NCBI RefSeq assembly: GCF_015694345.1
Contig: NZ_JADQDC010000002.1
Location: forward strand, 186,001 to 250,000
Origin: Novosphingobium jiangmenense
GTDB lineage: Bacteria; Pseudomonadota; Alphaproteobacteria; Sphingomonadales; Sphingomonadaceae
DNA: 64,000 nucleotides
Direction: 5' to 3'
Shown here in pieces: positions 1 through 8,684 of the stretch (positions are counted from its first letter, which is position 1; each line of letters opens with the position of its first letter). The notes under the pieces are model-generated. The model made no database searches and was not told where the DNA came from. It saw nothing but the letters and a program-made list of their open reading frames with translations. The translations under genes were made by a program, and so were the position numbers.

Positions 1-404
1 GGGCAGGGGAGCTGCCCTGCGGTTCCGGCGAAGTGAGTTACCAGCGGGCCGGGATTGCTGCCCCCGGCTGCGCCCAGAACCAGCGCCGAAACCTCCGGGT
101 GCTCGCCCAGGTATTCACGCACCACCTTGGGCCCGTCACCCATGCGCACCGAGATCTGGGGAGCGAGGCCGGATTCGCTGGCGAGGCTGCCCGCCGCGGT
201 CATCGCCAGAACCTCGGCCCGGTCGCGCGCCTCTTCCTCGATCGTCGCCTGCACGCCGCCGAAGGCGACGAACTGCTGTTGCGGGACAAGGGCGAGGATG
301 TGGACCGCGCCGTCGGTGCGAACCGCGCGCCTCGCGGCAAAGCGCAATGCGCCCTTGGCCTCGTCGGTCTCGTCCATGATGACCAGGTAGATGCGCTGCG
401 ACAT
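1..404 (-). CDS. universal stress protein family, 3' end cut by window edge
   Basis: The minus-strand frame opens at the ATG at 404 and runs off the left edge without a stop, so about 134 residues are visible. It begins [20 protein letters not shown], a beta strand plus the Asp typical of UspA-fold nucleotide-binding proteins. Further on it has [11 protein letters not shown], an acidic helix ([13 protein letters not shown]) and [15 protein letters not shown], which resembles the G-x2-G-x9-G(S/T) ATP-binding loop of the family. It is divergent from pdhC, with 171 nt between the two starts. The specific role is unknown; the family is commonly linked to stress survival. The family call rests on fold-level pattern only. 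Confidence 0.7.
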   Translation of the reverse strand, partial: MSQRIYLVIMDETDEAKGALRFAARRAVRTDGAVHILALVPQQQFVAFGGVQATIEEEARDRAEVLAMTAAGSLASESGLAPQISVRMGDGPKVVREYLGEHPEVSALVLGAAGGSNPGPLVTHFAGTAGQLPC

Positions 405-575
405 GGCGGTTCGTCCTCTCGTCCCTCACGTATCGGCAAATTCGTATGCGGCGCAAGCGGCAAGCCACTTGACCCGACGCGCCAGACTGGTGAAATGGGC
501 CTGACAAAAGATGCAGGGGTGGTTTCCGCTACGACCCCTTTGCTTTCTTGCCATCAGGACACGGAAAACACGCCC

Positions 576-1853
576 ATGCCCATCGCCATCAAGATGCCCG
601 CTCTCTCGCCGACAATGGAAGAGGGGACGCTCTCCAAGTGGCTGGTGAAGGTGGGCGACAAGGTTTCCTCGGGCGACATCATGGCCGAGATCGAGACCGA
701 CAAGGCGACAATGGAATTCGAAGCCGTGGACGAAGGCACGATCGTCTCGATCGACGTGGCCGAGGGTTCGGAGGGCGTGAAGGTCGGCACCGTGATCGCG
801 ATGATCGCCGGTGAAGATGAAGACGCCAGCGCGCCCGCTCCTGCAGCCAAGGCGGCAGAGCCTGCTCCTGCGCCGAAGGCGGCACCAGCGCCGGCAGCGG
901 CGCCCACTCCCGCGCCGGTCGCCGCAGCAGCGCCCGCTCCCAAGGGTGATCGCGTGATCGCCAGCCCGCTCGCCAAGCGCATTGCTGCCGACAAGGGCAT
1001 CGATCTTGCCGGTGTGGCCGGTTCCGGTCCGAACGGCCGCATTGTGCGGGCCGACGTTGAGGGTGCGAAGCCCGCCGCTGCCGCAGCCGTGGCTTCGGCT
1101 CCTGCCGCTGCAGCCCCTGCACCAGCCGCCGCTCCTGCACCGGTTGCGGTTCCCGACTTCGGCATCCCGTACGAAGCCACCAAGCTCAACAATGTGCGCA
1201 AGACCATCGCCCGCCGCCTGACCGAGGCGAAGCAGACGATCCCGCACATCTACCTGACGGTCGACATCCAGCTCGATGCCCTGCTCAAGCTGCGCGGCCA
1301 GCTCAACAAGGCGCTCGAGGCGCAGGGCGTGAAGCTTTCGGTCAATGACCTGATCATCAAGGCGCTGGCCAAGGCGCTGGTGCAGGTGCCCAAGTGCAAC
1401 GTCAGCTTCGCGGGCGACGAACTGCGCAGCTTCAAGCGTGCCGATATCTCGGTCGCCGTTGCGGCGCCTTCGGGCCTGATCACGCCGATCATCGTCGACG
1501 CCGGCAACAAGTCGGTCTCGGCCATCGCCACGGAGATGAAGGCACTGGCGAACAAGGCTCGCGAAGGCAAGCTGCAGCCGCACGAGTATCAGGGCGGCAC
1601 GGCCTCGCTTTCCAACCTCGGCATGTTCGGGATCAAGAGCTTCGATGCCGTGATCAACCCGCCGCAAGCGATGATCATGGCGGTCGGTGCGGGCGAGCAG
1701 CGCCCCTATGTGATCGATGGTGCGCTTGGCATCGCCACGGTCATGTCGGCCACCGGCAGCTTCGACCACCGTGCCATCGATGGCGCCGACGGTGCCGAAC
1801 TGATGCAGGCGTTCAAGAACCTCATCGAGAACCCGCTGGGTCTGGTCGCCTGA
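576..1853 (+). CDS. pdhC: dihydrolipoamide acetyltransferase, pyruvate dehydrogenase E2
   Basis: This is the E2 core of the pyruvate dehydrogenase complex (425 residues), which transfers acetyl from lipoyl-lysine to CoA. Domains in order: an N-terminal lipoyl domain (about 1-78) with the lipoylated Lys43 in [10 protein letters not shown]; an Ala/Pro-rich flexible linker; a peripheral subunit-binding domain ([30 protein letters not shown]); a second Ala/Pro linker; and the catalytic domain ending in [15 protein letters not shown], which carries the catalytic His of the DHRxxDG motif. The frame stays open upstream to position 33, but the homologous protein begins at [17 protein letters not shown], so the ATG at 576 is chosen. 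A thioesterase gene and lpdA (E3) follow on the same strand; the E1 genes are not in the window. Confidence 0.96.
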   Translation: MPIAIKMPALSPTMEEGTLSKWLVKVGDKVSSGDIMAEIETDKATMEFEAVDEGTIVSIDVAEGSEGVKVGTVIAMIAGEDEDASAPAPAAKAAEPAPAPKAAPAPAAAPTPAPVAAAAPAPKGDRVIASPLAKRIAADKGIDLAGVAGSGPNGRIVRADVEGAKPAAAAAVASAPAAAAPAPAAAPAPVAVPDFGIPYEATKLNNVRKTIARRLTEAKQTIPHIYLTVDIQLDALLKLRGQLNKALEAQGVKLSVNDLIIKALAKALVQVPKCNVSFAGDELRSFKRADISVAVAAPSGLITPIIVDAGNKSVSAIATEMKALANKAREGKLQPHEYQGGTASLSNLGMFGIKSFDAVINPPQAMIMAVGAGEQRPYVIDGALGIATVMSATGSFDHRAIDGADGAELMQAFKNLIENPLGLVA

Positions 1854-1889
1854 TCAAGACCGCCTGAAACAAGTCGCAGGGGTGCAACG

Positions 1890-2276
1890 ATGGCCGATCC
1901 GCTACCACAAGGCGAACCGGCCATCCGCATCACGGCGATGCCAGCAGATGCGAACCCGGCGGGCGATATCTTTGGCGGATGGTTGATGGCGCAGATGGAC
2001 ATGGCAGCAGGGATCGTTGCGGCGCGCCGGGCCAAGGGCCGCGCTGCGACGATTGCTGTCGAAGGCATGACCTTTCATCATCCGGTCCATGTGGGTGACG
2101 AGGTCTCGGTCTATGCGCACTTGTCCAAGGCCGGGCGCACCTCGATGACGATCGATGTCGAAACCTGGCGCCGCGCCCGTACCGGCGAGGATCGCCAGAA
2201 GGTGACGCAGGCACGATTCTTCTTCGTCGCGATAGACGACGAACGCAAACCGCGGCCCTTGCCGCAGACAGACTGA
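1890..2276 (+). CDS. acyl-CoA thioesterase, YciA-type hotdog fold
   Basis: A 128-residue single hotdog-domain protein. It has the family's substrate loop (NPAGDIFGGWLMAQMDMAAG) with the conserved Asp at the N-terminus of the central helix, followed by the VEGMTFHHPVHVGDEVSVYA strand-turn. This pattern matches YciA/BFIT-like acyl-CoA hydrolases, which cleave short- to long-chain acyl-CoAs in the cytoplasm. It lies 36 nt after pdhC and 13 nt before lpdA, so it is probably co-transcribed with them. A role in trimming excess acyl-CoA or recycling CoA is inferred from that position only. Substrate preference cannot be read from the sequence. Confidence 0.87.
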   Translation: MADPLPQGEPAIRITAMPADANPAGDIFGGWLMAQMDMAAGIVAARRAKGRAATIAVEGMTFHHPVHVGDEVSVYAHLSKAGRTSMTIDVETWRRARTGEDRQKVTQARFFFVAIDDERKPRPLPQTD

Positions 2277-2289
2277 CAGGAGCATTTGC

Positions 2290-3702
2290 GTGGCTGACCA
2301 ATACGACGTCATCGTCCTCGGATCGGGCCCCGGCGGCTATGTCGCGGCGATCCGCTGCGCGCAGCTTGGCCTGAAGACCGCGATTGTCGAGCGCGAAAAC
2401 CTTGGCGGCATCTGCCTCAACTGGGGCTGCATCCCGACCAAGGCGCTGCTGCGCTCGGCCGAAGTGCTGAACCACATGAAGCACGCGGCTGCCTATGGCC
2501 TCGCCGCTGACAACATCCGCGCCGATCTCGATGCGGTGGTCAAGCGTTCGCGCGGCGTGGCCAAGCAGCTCAATCAGGGCGTCACGCACCTGATGAAGAA
2601 GAACAAGATCACCGTGCACATGGGCAATGGCGTGCTAATGTCGGCAACTTCGGTTGAAGTGACCGGCGACAAGGGCACCGAGACGATCTCGGCCAAGCAC
2701 GTCATCGTCGCAACCGGTGCCCGCGCGCGCGATCTGCCGTTCGCCAAGGCCGATGGCGAGCGCGTGTGGACCTATCGCCACGCGATGACACCCAAGCAGA
2801 TGCCGACCAAGCTGCTGGTCATAGGCTCGGGCGCAATCGGCATCGAATTCGCCAGCTTCTACAACGACATGGGCGCCGAAGTTACGGTCGTCGAGATGAT
2901 GGACCGTGTCGTTCCGGTGGAAGACGCCGACGTCTCGGCCTTCCTCGAAAAGGCGCTGACCAAGCAGGGCATGAAGATCATGACCGGCGCTGGCGTCGAA
3001 AGCCTTGCCGTTTCGGCGTCGGGCGTGAAGGCGAAGATCAAGGGCAAGGATGGCAAGGTTGCCGAGGCTGACTACAGCCATGTCATCGTTGCCGTCGGCA
3101 TCGTGCCGAACACCGAGAACATCGGCCTTGAAGGGCTGGGCGTGAAGGCCGAACGCGGCATCATCGCCATTGACGGCTATGGCCGCACCAACGTCAAGGG
3201 CCTGTGGGCGATCGGCGACGTGACGCCAGGACCGTGGCTGGCGCACAAGGCGAGCCATGAAGGCGTGATCGCCGCCGAAGCCATCGCTGCCGAACTCGGC
3301 AACAAGGACGTCCACCCGCACCCGATGGACCGCGCCAACATCCCCGGCTGCACCTACTGCCACCCGCAGATTGCCAGCGTCGGCCTGACCGAGGCAAAGG
3401 CCAAGGAAGCGGGCTACGAACTCAAGGTCGGCACCTTCCCGTTCATCGGCAACGGCAAGGCCATCGCACTGGGCGAGCCCGAAGGCTTCGTGAAGACCGT
3501 GTTCGACGCCAAGACCGGCGAGTTGCTGGGCGCACACATGATCGGGGCGGAAGTGACCGAGATGATCCAGGGCTACGTCGTGGGCAAGACGCTGGAAACG
3601 ACCGAAGCCGAACTGATGCACACCGTCTTCCCGCACCCGACGATCAGCGAATCGATGCATGAAAGCGTGCTGGCGGCTTACGGACGCGCGATCCACATTT
3701 GA
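2290..3702 (+). CDS. lpdA: dihydrolipoamide dehydrogenase, E3
   Basis: A 470-residue flavoprotein disulfide reductase that re-oxidises dihydrolipoamide using NAD+. Visible are the N-terminal FAD dinucleotide fold (VIVLGSGPGGYVAAIRCAQL), the redox-active disulfide in GGICLNWGCIPTKALL, a second nucleotide fold for NAD (LLVIGSGAIGIEFASFY), the FAD-contact region around GLWAIGDV, and the C-terminal His-Glu dyad in HPTISESMHE supplied to the partner subunit. The start is GTG at 2290, preceded by an AGGAG-type site at the end of the thioesterase gene. It may serve pyruvate dehydrogenase and other 2-oxoacid complexes. A strong terminator follows. Confidence 0.96.
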   Translation: MADQYDVIVLGSGPGGYVAAIRCAQLGLKTAIVERENLGGICLNWGCIPTKALLRSAEVLNHMKHAAAYGLAADNIRADLDAVVKRSRGVAKQLNQGVTHLMKKNKITVHMGNGVLMSATSVEVTGDKGTETISAKHVIVATGARARDLPFAKADGERVWTYRHAMTPKQMPTKLLVIGSGAIGIEFASFYNDMGAEVTVVEMMDRVVPVEDADVSAFLEKALTKQGMKIMTGAGVESLAVSASGVKAKIKGKDGKVAEADYSHVIVAVGIVPNTENIGLEGLGVKAERGIIAIDGYGRTNVKGLWAIGDVTPGPWLAHKASHEGVIAAEAIAAELGNKDVHPHPMDRANIPGCTYCHPQIASVGLTEAKAKEAGYELKVGTFPFIGNGKAIALGEPEGFVKTVFDAKTGELLGAHMIGAEVTEMIQGYVVGKTLETTEAELMHTVFPHPTISESMHESVLAAYGRAIHI

Positions 3703-3728
3703 GGATCACCATCGGTAACAGCCCATCT

Positions 3729-3767
3729 AAAAAGACGCGGTCAGGAAAAACCTGCCCGCGTCTTTTT
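3729..3767 (+). terminator. rho-independent terminator after lpdA
   Basis: A perfect 12-bp inverted repeat (AAAAAGACGCGG with CCGCGTCTTTTT) encloses a smaller TCAGG/CCTG pairing and an A-rich loop, and ends in a T run. It sits 27 nt past the lpdA stop. Because the A and T runs flank both sides it could also end the convergent transcript of the lipoprotein gene at 3798. Confidence 0.9.
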
Positions 3768-3797
3768 GTATCAGCGAATATTAAGCCGGAAAACGCC

Positions 3798-4604
3798 CTA
3801 AAGTGACCATCCACACTCTTTGGCGATCGGCTGAACCGCCTTCTCAATACCCGTCAAATCGAACACGGCGGTGACCGGATTTTCATTGTAGGGCACCGTT
3901 TTAAGTACTAGGCGCTTGGAAGCTGCCATGTCTTTGATAAGTTTGACGATTGAGCCTGGCGCAAAGGTTGCTTTGCTGTCGGTAGAGATATCCCAGCGCT
4001 CCACTTTGGCCGGCGTATCGCCAACACGGACTGTGACGTTTTTCCAGTCCTCGTATACATCGTTCGAATCGTCACCAAGATAATCAGCCCAGTTCACAAA
4101 AAGCTCGGTTTTGTTCGATTCGCATCGGATCGTGAGCGATACACTGTCGCCCATCGATGACTTTCCATCCGCTGACAGCAAAGTTGCCCTTACCGTTTTC
4201 GTGTCATCGACAGGGTTCTTGTCTTCACTCGTTATCCAAGCACTCTCGGCGCCAAGCTCGTCGCTTTTGCCATTGGCGGCGACCTCTTGCACAGTTACCG
4301 CAGCCTCTTCTGCTACATTGCCGTAACAGCGGTTCATCGCCGCGGTGAATGTGGCACTACTTGCAAAAGACACAATCGATCCATCATAAAAAAATGGTTC
4401 AAAGCCGACAAAAGCTCCCATTCGATTTTTTGCATTGACCTGCCCATGGGAAATGGATGTGTCATTCGGGCAAGTGGACACCTCTTTAAAAACTGCAGAT
4501 TCGCCATCGATCAATTGATCTCGGACAGCCTTCTCAACTGCGCTGTTGCAGCCGGTTAGTGCGAGCGCTGTAAAAACGCTGACTAAACGGATGTGTCTTT
4601 GCAT
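3798..4604 (-). CDS. lipoprotein with VasI/TagO-like C-terminal domain
   Basis: A 268-residue predicted lipoprotein with a short signal peptide and lipobox LTGC (Cys19). The C-terminal half carries a pattern I recognise from VasI/TagO-type proteins often found with type VI secretion: WKNVTVRVGD, ERWDISTDSKATFAPG, LKTVPYNENPVTAVFDLTG and a terminal KECGW. No other type VI genes are visible. The gene is clearly lower in GC than its neighbours and sits just downstream of the 3' end of tRNA-Ser, which suggests lateral acquisition. The start is ATG 4604; a TTG two codons upstream (4610) is an alternative. The N-terminal half (about 25-160) is not recognised. Function is unknown. Confidence 0.75.
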   Translation of the reverse strand: MQRHIRLVSVFTALALTGCNSAVEKAVRDQLIDGESAVFKEVSTCPNDTSISHGQVNAKNRMGAFVGFEPFFYDGSIVSFASSATFTAAMNRCYGNVAEEAAVTVQEVAANGKSDELGAESAWITSEDKNPVDDTKTVRATLLSADGKSSMGDSVSLTIRCESNKTELFVNWADYLGDDSNDVYEDWKNVTVRVGDTPAKVERWDISTDSKATFAPGSIVKLIKDMAASKRLVLKTVPYNENPVTAVFDLTGIEKAVQPIAKECGWSL

Positions 4605-4704
4605 GCTCAAAAACCCGCGAAGTTTCCAACTCGGTGCAATCTACCGAGATCTATCCAGTTTGCACTAATTTTTGACGCTGACGATTTCTTGTTGTTGGGA
4701 GTTT

Positions 4705-4794
4705 TGGCGGACAGGGTGGGATTCGAACCCACGGTGAGCTTCCACCCACGGCGGTTTTCAAGACCGCTGCCTTAAACCACTCGGCCACCTGTCC
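4705..4794 (-). tRNA. tRNA-Ser(UGA), CCA encoded
   Basis: On the minus strand the sequence folds as a class II tRNA. The acceptor stem is GGACAGG with CCTGTCC, followed by a G discriminator and a genomically encoded CCA. The D-arm is GCCGAGTGG. The anticodon stem GCGGT/ACCGC holds the loop CTTGAAA (anticodon TGA). There is a long variable arm GTGGGTGGAAGCTCACC and a T-arm with GGTTCGAATCCC. The 90-nt length fits tRNA-Ser. Its 3' side faces the VasI-like lipoprotein gene; I found no second copy of the tRNA 3' end that would mark an att site. Confidence 0.96.
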
Positions 4795-4902
4795 GCGCCC
4801 GCTGCGCGTGAAGCGCGGTGCAGGCTCGGCTCGCCGTTAGCGGGTTTGGTGTCGGTCGCAAAGGGGATTCCCATCGCGGTGGTTACGTGCAACATCGGTT
4901 TC

Positions 4903-5949
4903 ATGATGTTTCTGAAGAATGCAAAGGTCCTTCGGGCGATTGGCGTGGCGGCACTGGCGCTGCTCGCGGCAGGGCCCGCCGCCGGGCAGTCGGCAGAGGA
5001 GGAAGCAGGCTTTCAGGGCTATCTCCAGCTTCTTGCCGCGCGCGGCCGTGCCGAAGGCGTCAGCGAATCGACAATCGCGGCAATGACTTCTGGCCTCACT
5101 CTCAACCAGCGTGTGATCCAGCTGGATCGGGCACAGCCGGGTTCGTCATCGGGTTCCATCCCGGCTTTCGAGCCTTATCGCCGCCAGCACGTCGACGCCG
5201 CACGCATTGCGCGAGGGCGGAGGCAGTACGCGGCGGTCGGAGGGCAGATCGGCGCGATCGAGCAGCGGTACGGAGTGCCGGGGCCGATCATGCTGGCTAT
5301 CTGGGGGCACGAGACCGACTACGGCGGCTATACCGGCAGTTTCGACCTGCCGCGCGCGCTGGCGACGCTGGCCTATGAGGGGAGGCGGCGCGAACTGTTT
5401 GCCGACGAATTCGTCGCGGCGATGAAGATGGTGGACCGGGGCGTGCCGCGCTCGAAGCTCGTCGGCAGCTGGGCGGGGGCGTTCGGCAATCCGCAGTTCC
5501 TGCCATCGGTCTATTTGCGCGTGGCGCAGGATGGCGATGGCGATGGCCTGGCCGACATCTGGGGCAGCCGGGTCGATACGCTTTCCTCGATTGCCAACTA
5601 TTTCCGCGATGCCGGATGGCGGCCGGGCCAGCCTTGGGGTGTGGCCGTGTCTGTGCCCGAAGGGCTGGACCGGGGAAGCCTTGGCACCACGCTGAAGAGC
5701 CCACGCTGCCCGCGCGTGTTCGACCGGCACACCGGGTGGAAGACCATGGCCGAGTGGCGCGCGCTCGGCATCGTCCCGCAGTCGGGGCGCTGGCCGGCAG
5801 ACAATGTCATGGCCAGCCTGCTCGAACCCGACGGGCGAGGGCGGACGGCCTATCTGCTAACCGGAAATTATAGGGTTATCCTCGATTACAACTGCTCGAA
5901 CTTTTACGCCCTGTCCGTAGGACTTCTTGCAGATGAGATATCCCGTTAG
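4903..5949 (+). CDS. lytic murein transglycosylase, MltB family
   Basis: A periplasmic peptidoglycan lytic transglycosylase (348 residues from this start) that cleaves the MurNAc-GlcNAc bond to give 1,6-anhydro ends. A signal peptide (KVLRAIGVAALALLAAGPAAGQ) precedes the family region. The catalytic Glu is in IWGHETDYGGYTG, and the MltB hallmarks GSWAGAFGNPQFLPSVY and DIWGSRVDTLSSIANYF follow. The frame is open upstream from a TTG at 4846, but the signal peptide fits ATG 4903 or 4906. The last 17 nt overlap the start of the next gene, an RlpA-like SPOR protein, so the two wall proteins are probably made together. Confidence 0.92.
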   Translation: MMFLKNAKVLRAIGVAALALLAAGPAAGQSAEEEAGFQGYLQLLAARGRAEGVSESTIAAMTSGLTLNQRVIQLDRAQPGSSSGSIPAFEPYRRQHVDAARIARGRRQYAAVGGQIGAIEQRYGVPGPIMLAIWGHETDYGGYTGSFDLPRALATLAYEGRRRELFADEFVAAMKMVDRGVPRSKLVGSWAGAFGNPQFLPSVYLRVAQDGDGDGLADIWGSRVDTLSSIANYFRDAGWRPGQPWGVAVSVPEGLDRGSLGTTLKSPRCPRVFDRHTGWKTMAEWRALGIVPQSGRWPADNVMASLLEPDGRGRTAYLLTGNYRVILDYNCSNFYALSVGLLADEISR

Positions 5950-6838
5950 CCGAATAGCGCTTGTCGCCACGCTCCTTCTGGCCGGCTGCAGCGGTGCAAA
6001 TGCCCGGGTTTCCTCGGCCGTTGATGCTGGCGGAACCGGTCCCGCCGGGGACTATCCGATGGTCCTCGGAGCCCCCTTCGTGGTCAACGGAGTGACCTAT
6101 ACCCCTGCAGACACGCTGAACTATGATTCGGTCGGCTACGCCGGGACGACAGATGCGGCAGGCGTGACCGGCGCTCATCGCACCTTGCCGCTGCCGAGCT
6201 ATGTGGAAGTCACCTCGCTGGAGACCGGCCGGACGGTTCTCGTTCGCCTGACCCAGCGCGGACCGATGTCTGGTGATGATCTGGTGTCCCTTTCCGCCGG
6301 AGCGTGGGCGCAACTTGGTGGTACACCGGGATCGCGCCTGCCGGTGCGCGTCCGCCGCGTGAACCCGCCCGAGGCCGAGCGGGCATTGTTGCGGGCGGGA
6401 TCGCCAGCACCGGCACGCATGGATACCCCGCCGGGCTTGCTGTCAGCCTTGAAGCGGAAACTGGGAATTGTGCCCGTAGCGGCTCCGACACCTGCTGCGG
6501 CTGAGCCGATCTTGCCCAAGCCCGAGCCCAAGGCTGCCACCAAGACACCGCCGGTCAAAGTGGAACCGCCGGTAGTAAAGACAGCGCCCAAGCCAGCGGC
6601 GCCGAAGGCCGAGCCTGCCGCCGCTCCGTCAAAGGGCCTCTATGTGCAGGTGGGCGCTTACTCCACCCGCGCGCGGGCCGAGGCGGCTGCGAAGGCAACC
6701 AGTGGTGCGGTCACCCCCGCAGGCAAGCTGTGGCGCGTTCGCGTCGGGCCGCACAAGGATCGTGGACAAGCCGATGCAGCGCTGGCGAAGGTCCGCGCGG
6801 GCGGCTATGCCGACGCAAGGGTCGTGACCGCGCCTTGA
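5933..6838 (+). CDS. RlpA-like SPOR-domain lipoprotein with degenerate active site
   Basis: A 301-residue lipoprotein with lipobox LAGC near residue 19. A double-psi beta-barrel (about 40-150) is followed by a Pro/Ala/Lys-rich linker and a C-terminal SPOR domain (GLYVQVGAYSTRARAEAAA to VRVGPHKDRGQADAAL) that should bind denuded septal glycan strands. This is the RlpA layout. The barrel has HRTLPLPSYVEVTSLETGR and a TQRGP turn, but the family's conserved Asp before RGP is Gln here, so transglycosylase activity is doubtful. The start ATG 5933 lies inside the transglycosylase gene (17-nt overlap); a TTG six nt upstream is an alternative. It probably acts at the division site. Confidence 0.85.
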   Translation: MRYPVSRIALVATLLLAGCSGANARVSSAVDAGGTGPAGDYPMVLGAPFVVNGVTYTPADTLNYDSVGYAGTTDAAGVTGAHRTLPLPSYVEVTSLETGRTVLVRLTQRGPMSGDDLVSLSAGAWAQLGGTPGSRLPVRVRRVNPPEAERALLRAGSPAPARMDTPPGLLSALKRKLGIVPVAAPTPAAAEPILPKPEPKAATKTPPVKVEPPVVKTAPKPAAPKAEPAAAPSKGLYVQVGAYSTRARAEAAAKATSGAVTPAGKLWRVRVGPHKDRGQADAALAKVRAGGYADARVVTAP

Positions 6839-6882
6839 CCTTGTAAGGCGCGAAGGCGGCCGGCGATGTCCGGGGATTGCAC

Positions 6883-8058
6883 TTGCGTTTGAAGGTCGTG
6901 ACGATTGCGATGGCAGCCACGCTGGCGGCGCTGCCGGTTCAGGCCGCCGCGCCGGAGGCGGGTGCTGCCGATCCGCTTGCCTCCATGCCGCGGATCGACG
7001 CGCCGATTGCGCTGATGCTCGATGTCGGTTCTGGTCGGGTGCTGTTTTCACGCGATCCGCACCGGCGCTTCGTGCCGGCCTCGATCACCAAGATCATGAC
7101 GAGCTATGTCGCCTTCGACCTGATTTCCAAGGGCAAGCTGCGGCTCGACCAGCGCATTCCGATCCGGCCCGAAACCTTCCGCAAATGGCGCAATGTCGGC
7201 AGCACGATGTTCCTGCCCGCCGAAGCGCAGCCGACCGTGGCCGAACTGATAGAAGGCATCGTCACCGTCTCCGCCAACGATGCCTGCGTGGTTCTGGCCG
7301 AGGGCGCGACCGGATCGGTCCCTGCCTTCACCGCGCTGATGAACCAGGCCGCTGACGAACTCGGCATGCGAGACAGCCATTTCAACACGCCGAACGGCTG
7401 GATGGACGAAGGGCAGACTTACGTCACCGCCGCCGATCTGGCGACGCTGAGCGGCGCGCTGATGACGCGCTTTCCCGATCTCTACCGCCGCTTCTATGGC
7501 CATGCCGAGATGACGTGGAACGGCATTACCCAGCCAAACCACAATCCGCTCTATGGCCACACCGAAGGCGCGGACGGTGTGAAGACCGGCTTCACCAACG
7601 AAGCGGGCTACGGCTTCGTCGGTTCGGCGCAACGCAATGGTCGCCGACTGGTCATGGTGCTGGGCGGTTACGACCGGCCCATCGACCGCACCAACCAGTC
7701 GCGGGCGTTCATCGAGTGGGGCTTTGCGGCCTGGGATGCCAAGCCGATCTACCGCCGGGGCGCTGCGCTGGGGACAGCCACAGTGCAGGGTGGCGAAGTG
7801 CGCCAGGTGTCGCTGGTGGCTCCGCACGATCTCAGCGTGACGCTCCCCAAGGGCGCTGCAAGCAAGTACACGCTTTCGGTGCGCTACAAGGGACCGCTGA
7901 AGGCACCGATCCGCAAGGGTGAGAAAGTGGCCAGTCTGCTCGTGCGCGTGCCGGGCGAGCCGGTTCATGTCCTGCCGCTGGCAGCGGGTGAAGACGTGCC
8001 GCGCGGCGGCATGTTCGCCCGGCTACGCAATGGCGCGCTGGGTCTGGTCGGCCTGTGA
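6883..8058 (+). CDS. D-alanyl-D-alanine carboxypeptidase, PBP5/DacA family
   Basis: A secreted penicillin-binding protein of about 391 residues that trims the terminal D-Ala of peptidoglycan stem peptides. All three active-site motifs are present: SxxK in FVPASITKIMTSY, SxN in VSANDACVVLAEG and KTG in DGVKTGFTNEAGYGF. A C-terminal PBP5_C beta domain follows (about 290-380). The signal peptide RLKVVTIAMAATLAALPVQA is clear. No ATG precedes it; TTG 6883 has GGGGA six nt upstream and is preferred over TTG 6877. ATG 6910 would truncate the signal peptide. The stop overlaps the tmk start (GTGA). Confidence 0.93.
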   Translation: MRLKVVTIAMAATLAALPVQAAAPEAGAADPLASMPRIDAPIALMLDVGSGRVLFSRDPHRRFVPASITKIMTSYVAFDLISKGKLRLDQRIPIRPETFRKWRNVGSTMFLPAEAQPTVAELIEGIVTVSANDACVVLAEGATGSVPAFTALMNQAADELGMRDSHFNTPNGWMDEGQTYVTAADLATLSGALMTRFPDLYRRFYGHAEMTWNGITQPNHNPLYGHTEGADGVKTGFTNEAGYGFVGSAQRNGRRLVMVLGGYDRPIDRTNQSRAFIEWGFAAWDAKPIYRRGAALGTATVQGGEVRQVSLVAPHDLSVTLPKGAASKYTLSVRYKGPLKAPIRKGEKVASLLVRVPGEPVHVLPLAAGEDVPRGGMFARLRNGALGLVGL

Positions 8059-8684
8059 CGCAAGGCCGCTTCATCGCGCTGGAAGGCGGCGAAGGCGTCG
8101 GCAAGTCGACGCAGGGGCGGATGCTTGCAGAAGCCCTGCGAACGCGGGGGCTGGACGTCGTGACTACGCGTGAACCGGGGGGAACGCTCGGCGCCGAGGC
8201 CATCCGCGCGATGCTGCTAAGCACCGAGGGCGAGGGGTGGGGCGCCCGTGCGGAGGCCCTGCTGTTTGCCGCCGCGCGTGCCGATCATGTCGAAAAGCTG
8301 ATCCGACCGGCCCTTGTGCGCGGGGCGTGGGTGGTGTGCGACCGCTTCGTCGACAGCAGCCGTGCCTATCAGGGCGGTGGCGGCGGTCTTTCCGACGCCG
8401 AGGTGCTCGACCTGCATCGCATCGGCAGCGAGGGCCTTCTGCCCGACCTGACGATCCTGCTCACAGTTCGCCCGGAAGTCTCGGCCCAGCGCCTCGCCTT
8501 GCGCGATGGCGGCACCGGCGACCGTATCGAAAGCCGCGGCGCGGCGTATCATTCCCGGGTCGCTGAGGCTTTCCGCAGCTTTGCCACTCAGAATCCTGAC
8601 CGCTTTGCCGTGATCGATGCCGAAGGATCGCCCGACGAGGTCCATGCTCGCGTCATGACCAGCCTCGCAGGCCTTCTGGCATGA
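8055..8684 (+). CDS. tmk: thymidylate kinase
   Basis: A 209-residue cytoplasmic dTMP kinase, making dTDP for DNA synthesis. The P-loop is EGGEGVGKSTQGRML at the N-terminus. The DR(Y/F) motif is CDRFVDSSRAYQGGGGGL, and a LID-like region follows RLALRDGGTGDRIESRG. The GTG start at 8055 overlaps the preceding stop by 4 nt, and the stop overlaps holB (ATGA), so translation of dac, tmk and holB is probably coupled. The tmk-holB pairing is common in bacteria. Confidence 0.96.
   Translation: MTQGRFIALEGGEGVGKSTQGRMLAEALRTRGLDVVTTREPGGTLGAEAIRAMLLSTEGEGWGARAEALLFAAARADHVEKLIRPALVRGAWVVCDRFVDSSRAYQGGGGGLSDAEVLDLHRIGSEGLLPDLTILLTVRPEVSAQRLALRDGGTGDRIESRGAAYHSRVAEAFRSFATQNPDRFAVIDAEGSPDEVHARVMTSLAGLLA

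Noticed and set aside
33..575. Upstream extension of the pdhC frame giving a 606-residue protein
   Set aside because: The extra 181 codons are antisense to the universal stress protein gene, have no lipoyl-protein character, and the E2 N-terminus begins exactly at ATG 576.
3798..4604. Part of a type VI secretion locus
   Set aside because: Only the VasI-like domain is present; no TssA-M, Hcp or VgrG gene is in the window.
3703..4902. Integrated element with att sites at tRNA-Ser
   Set aside because: No integrase and no direct repeat of the tRNA 3' end was found between 3,700 and 4,700, so only a small atypical gene can be claimed.
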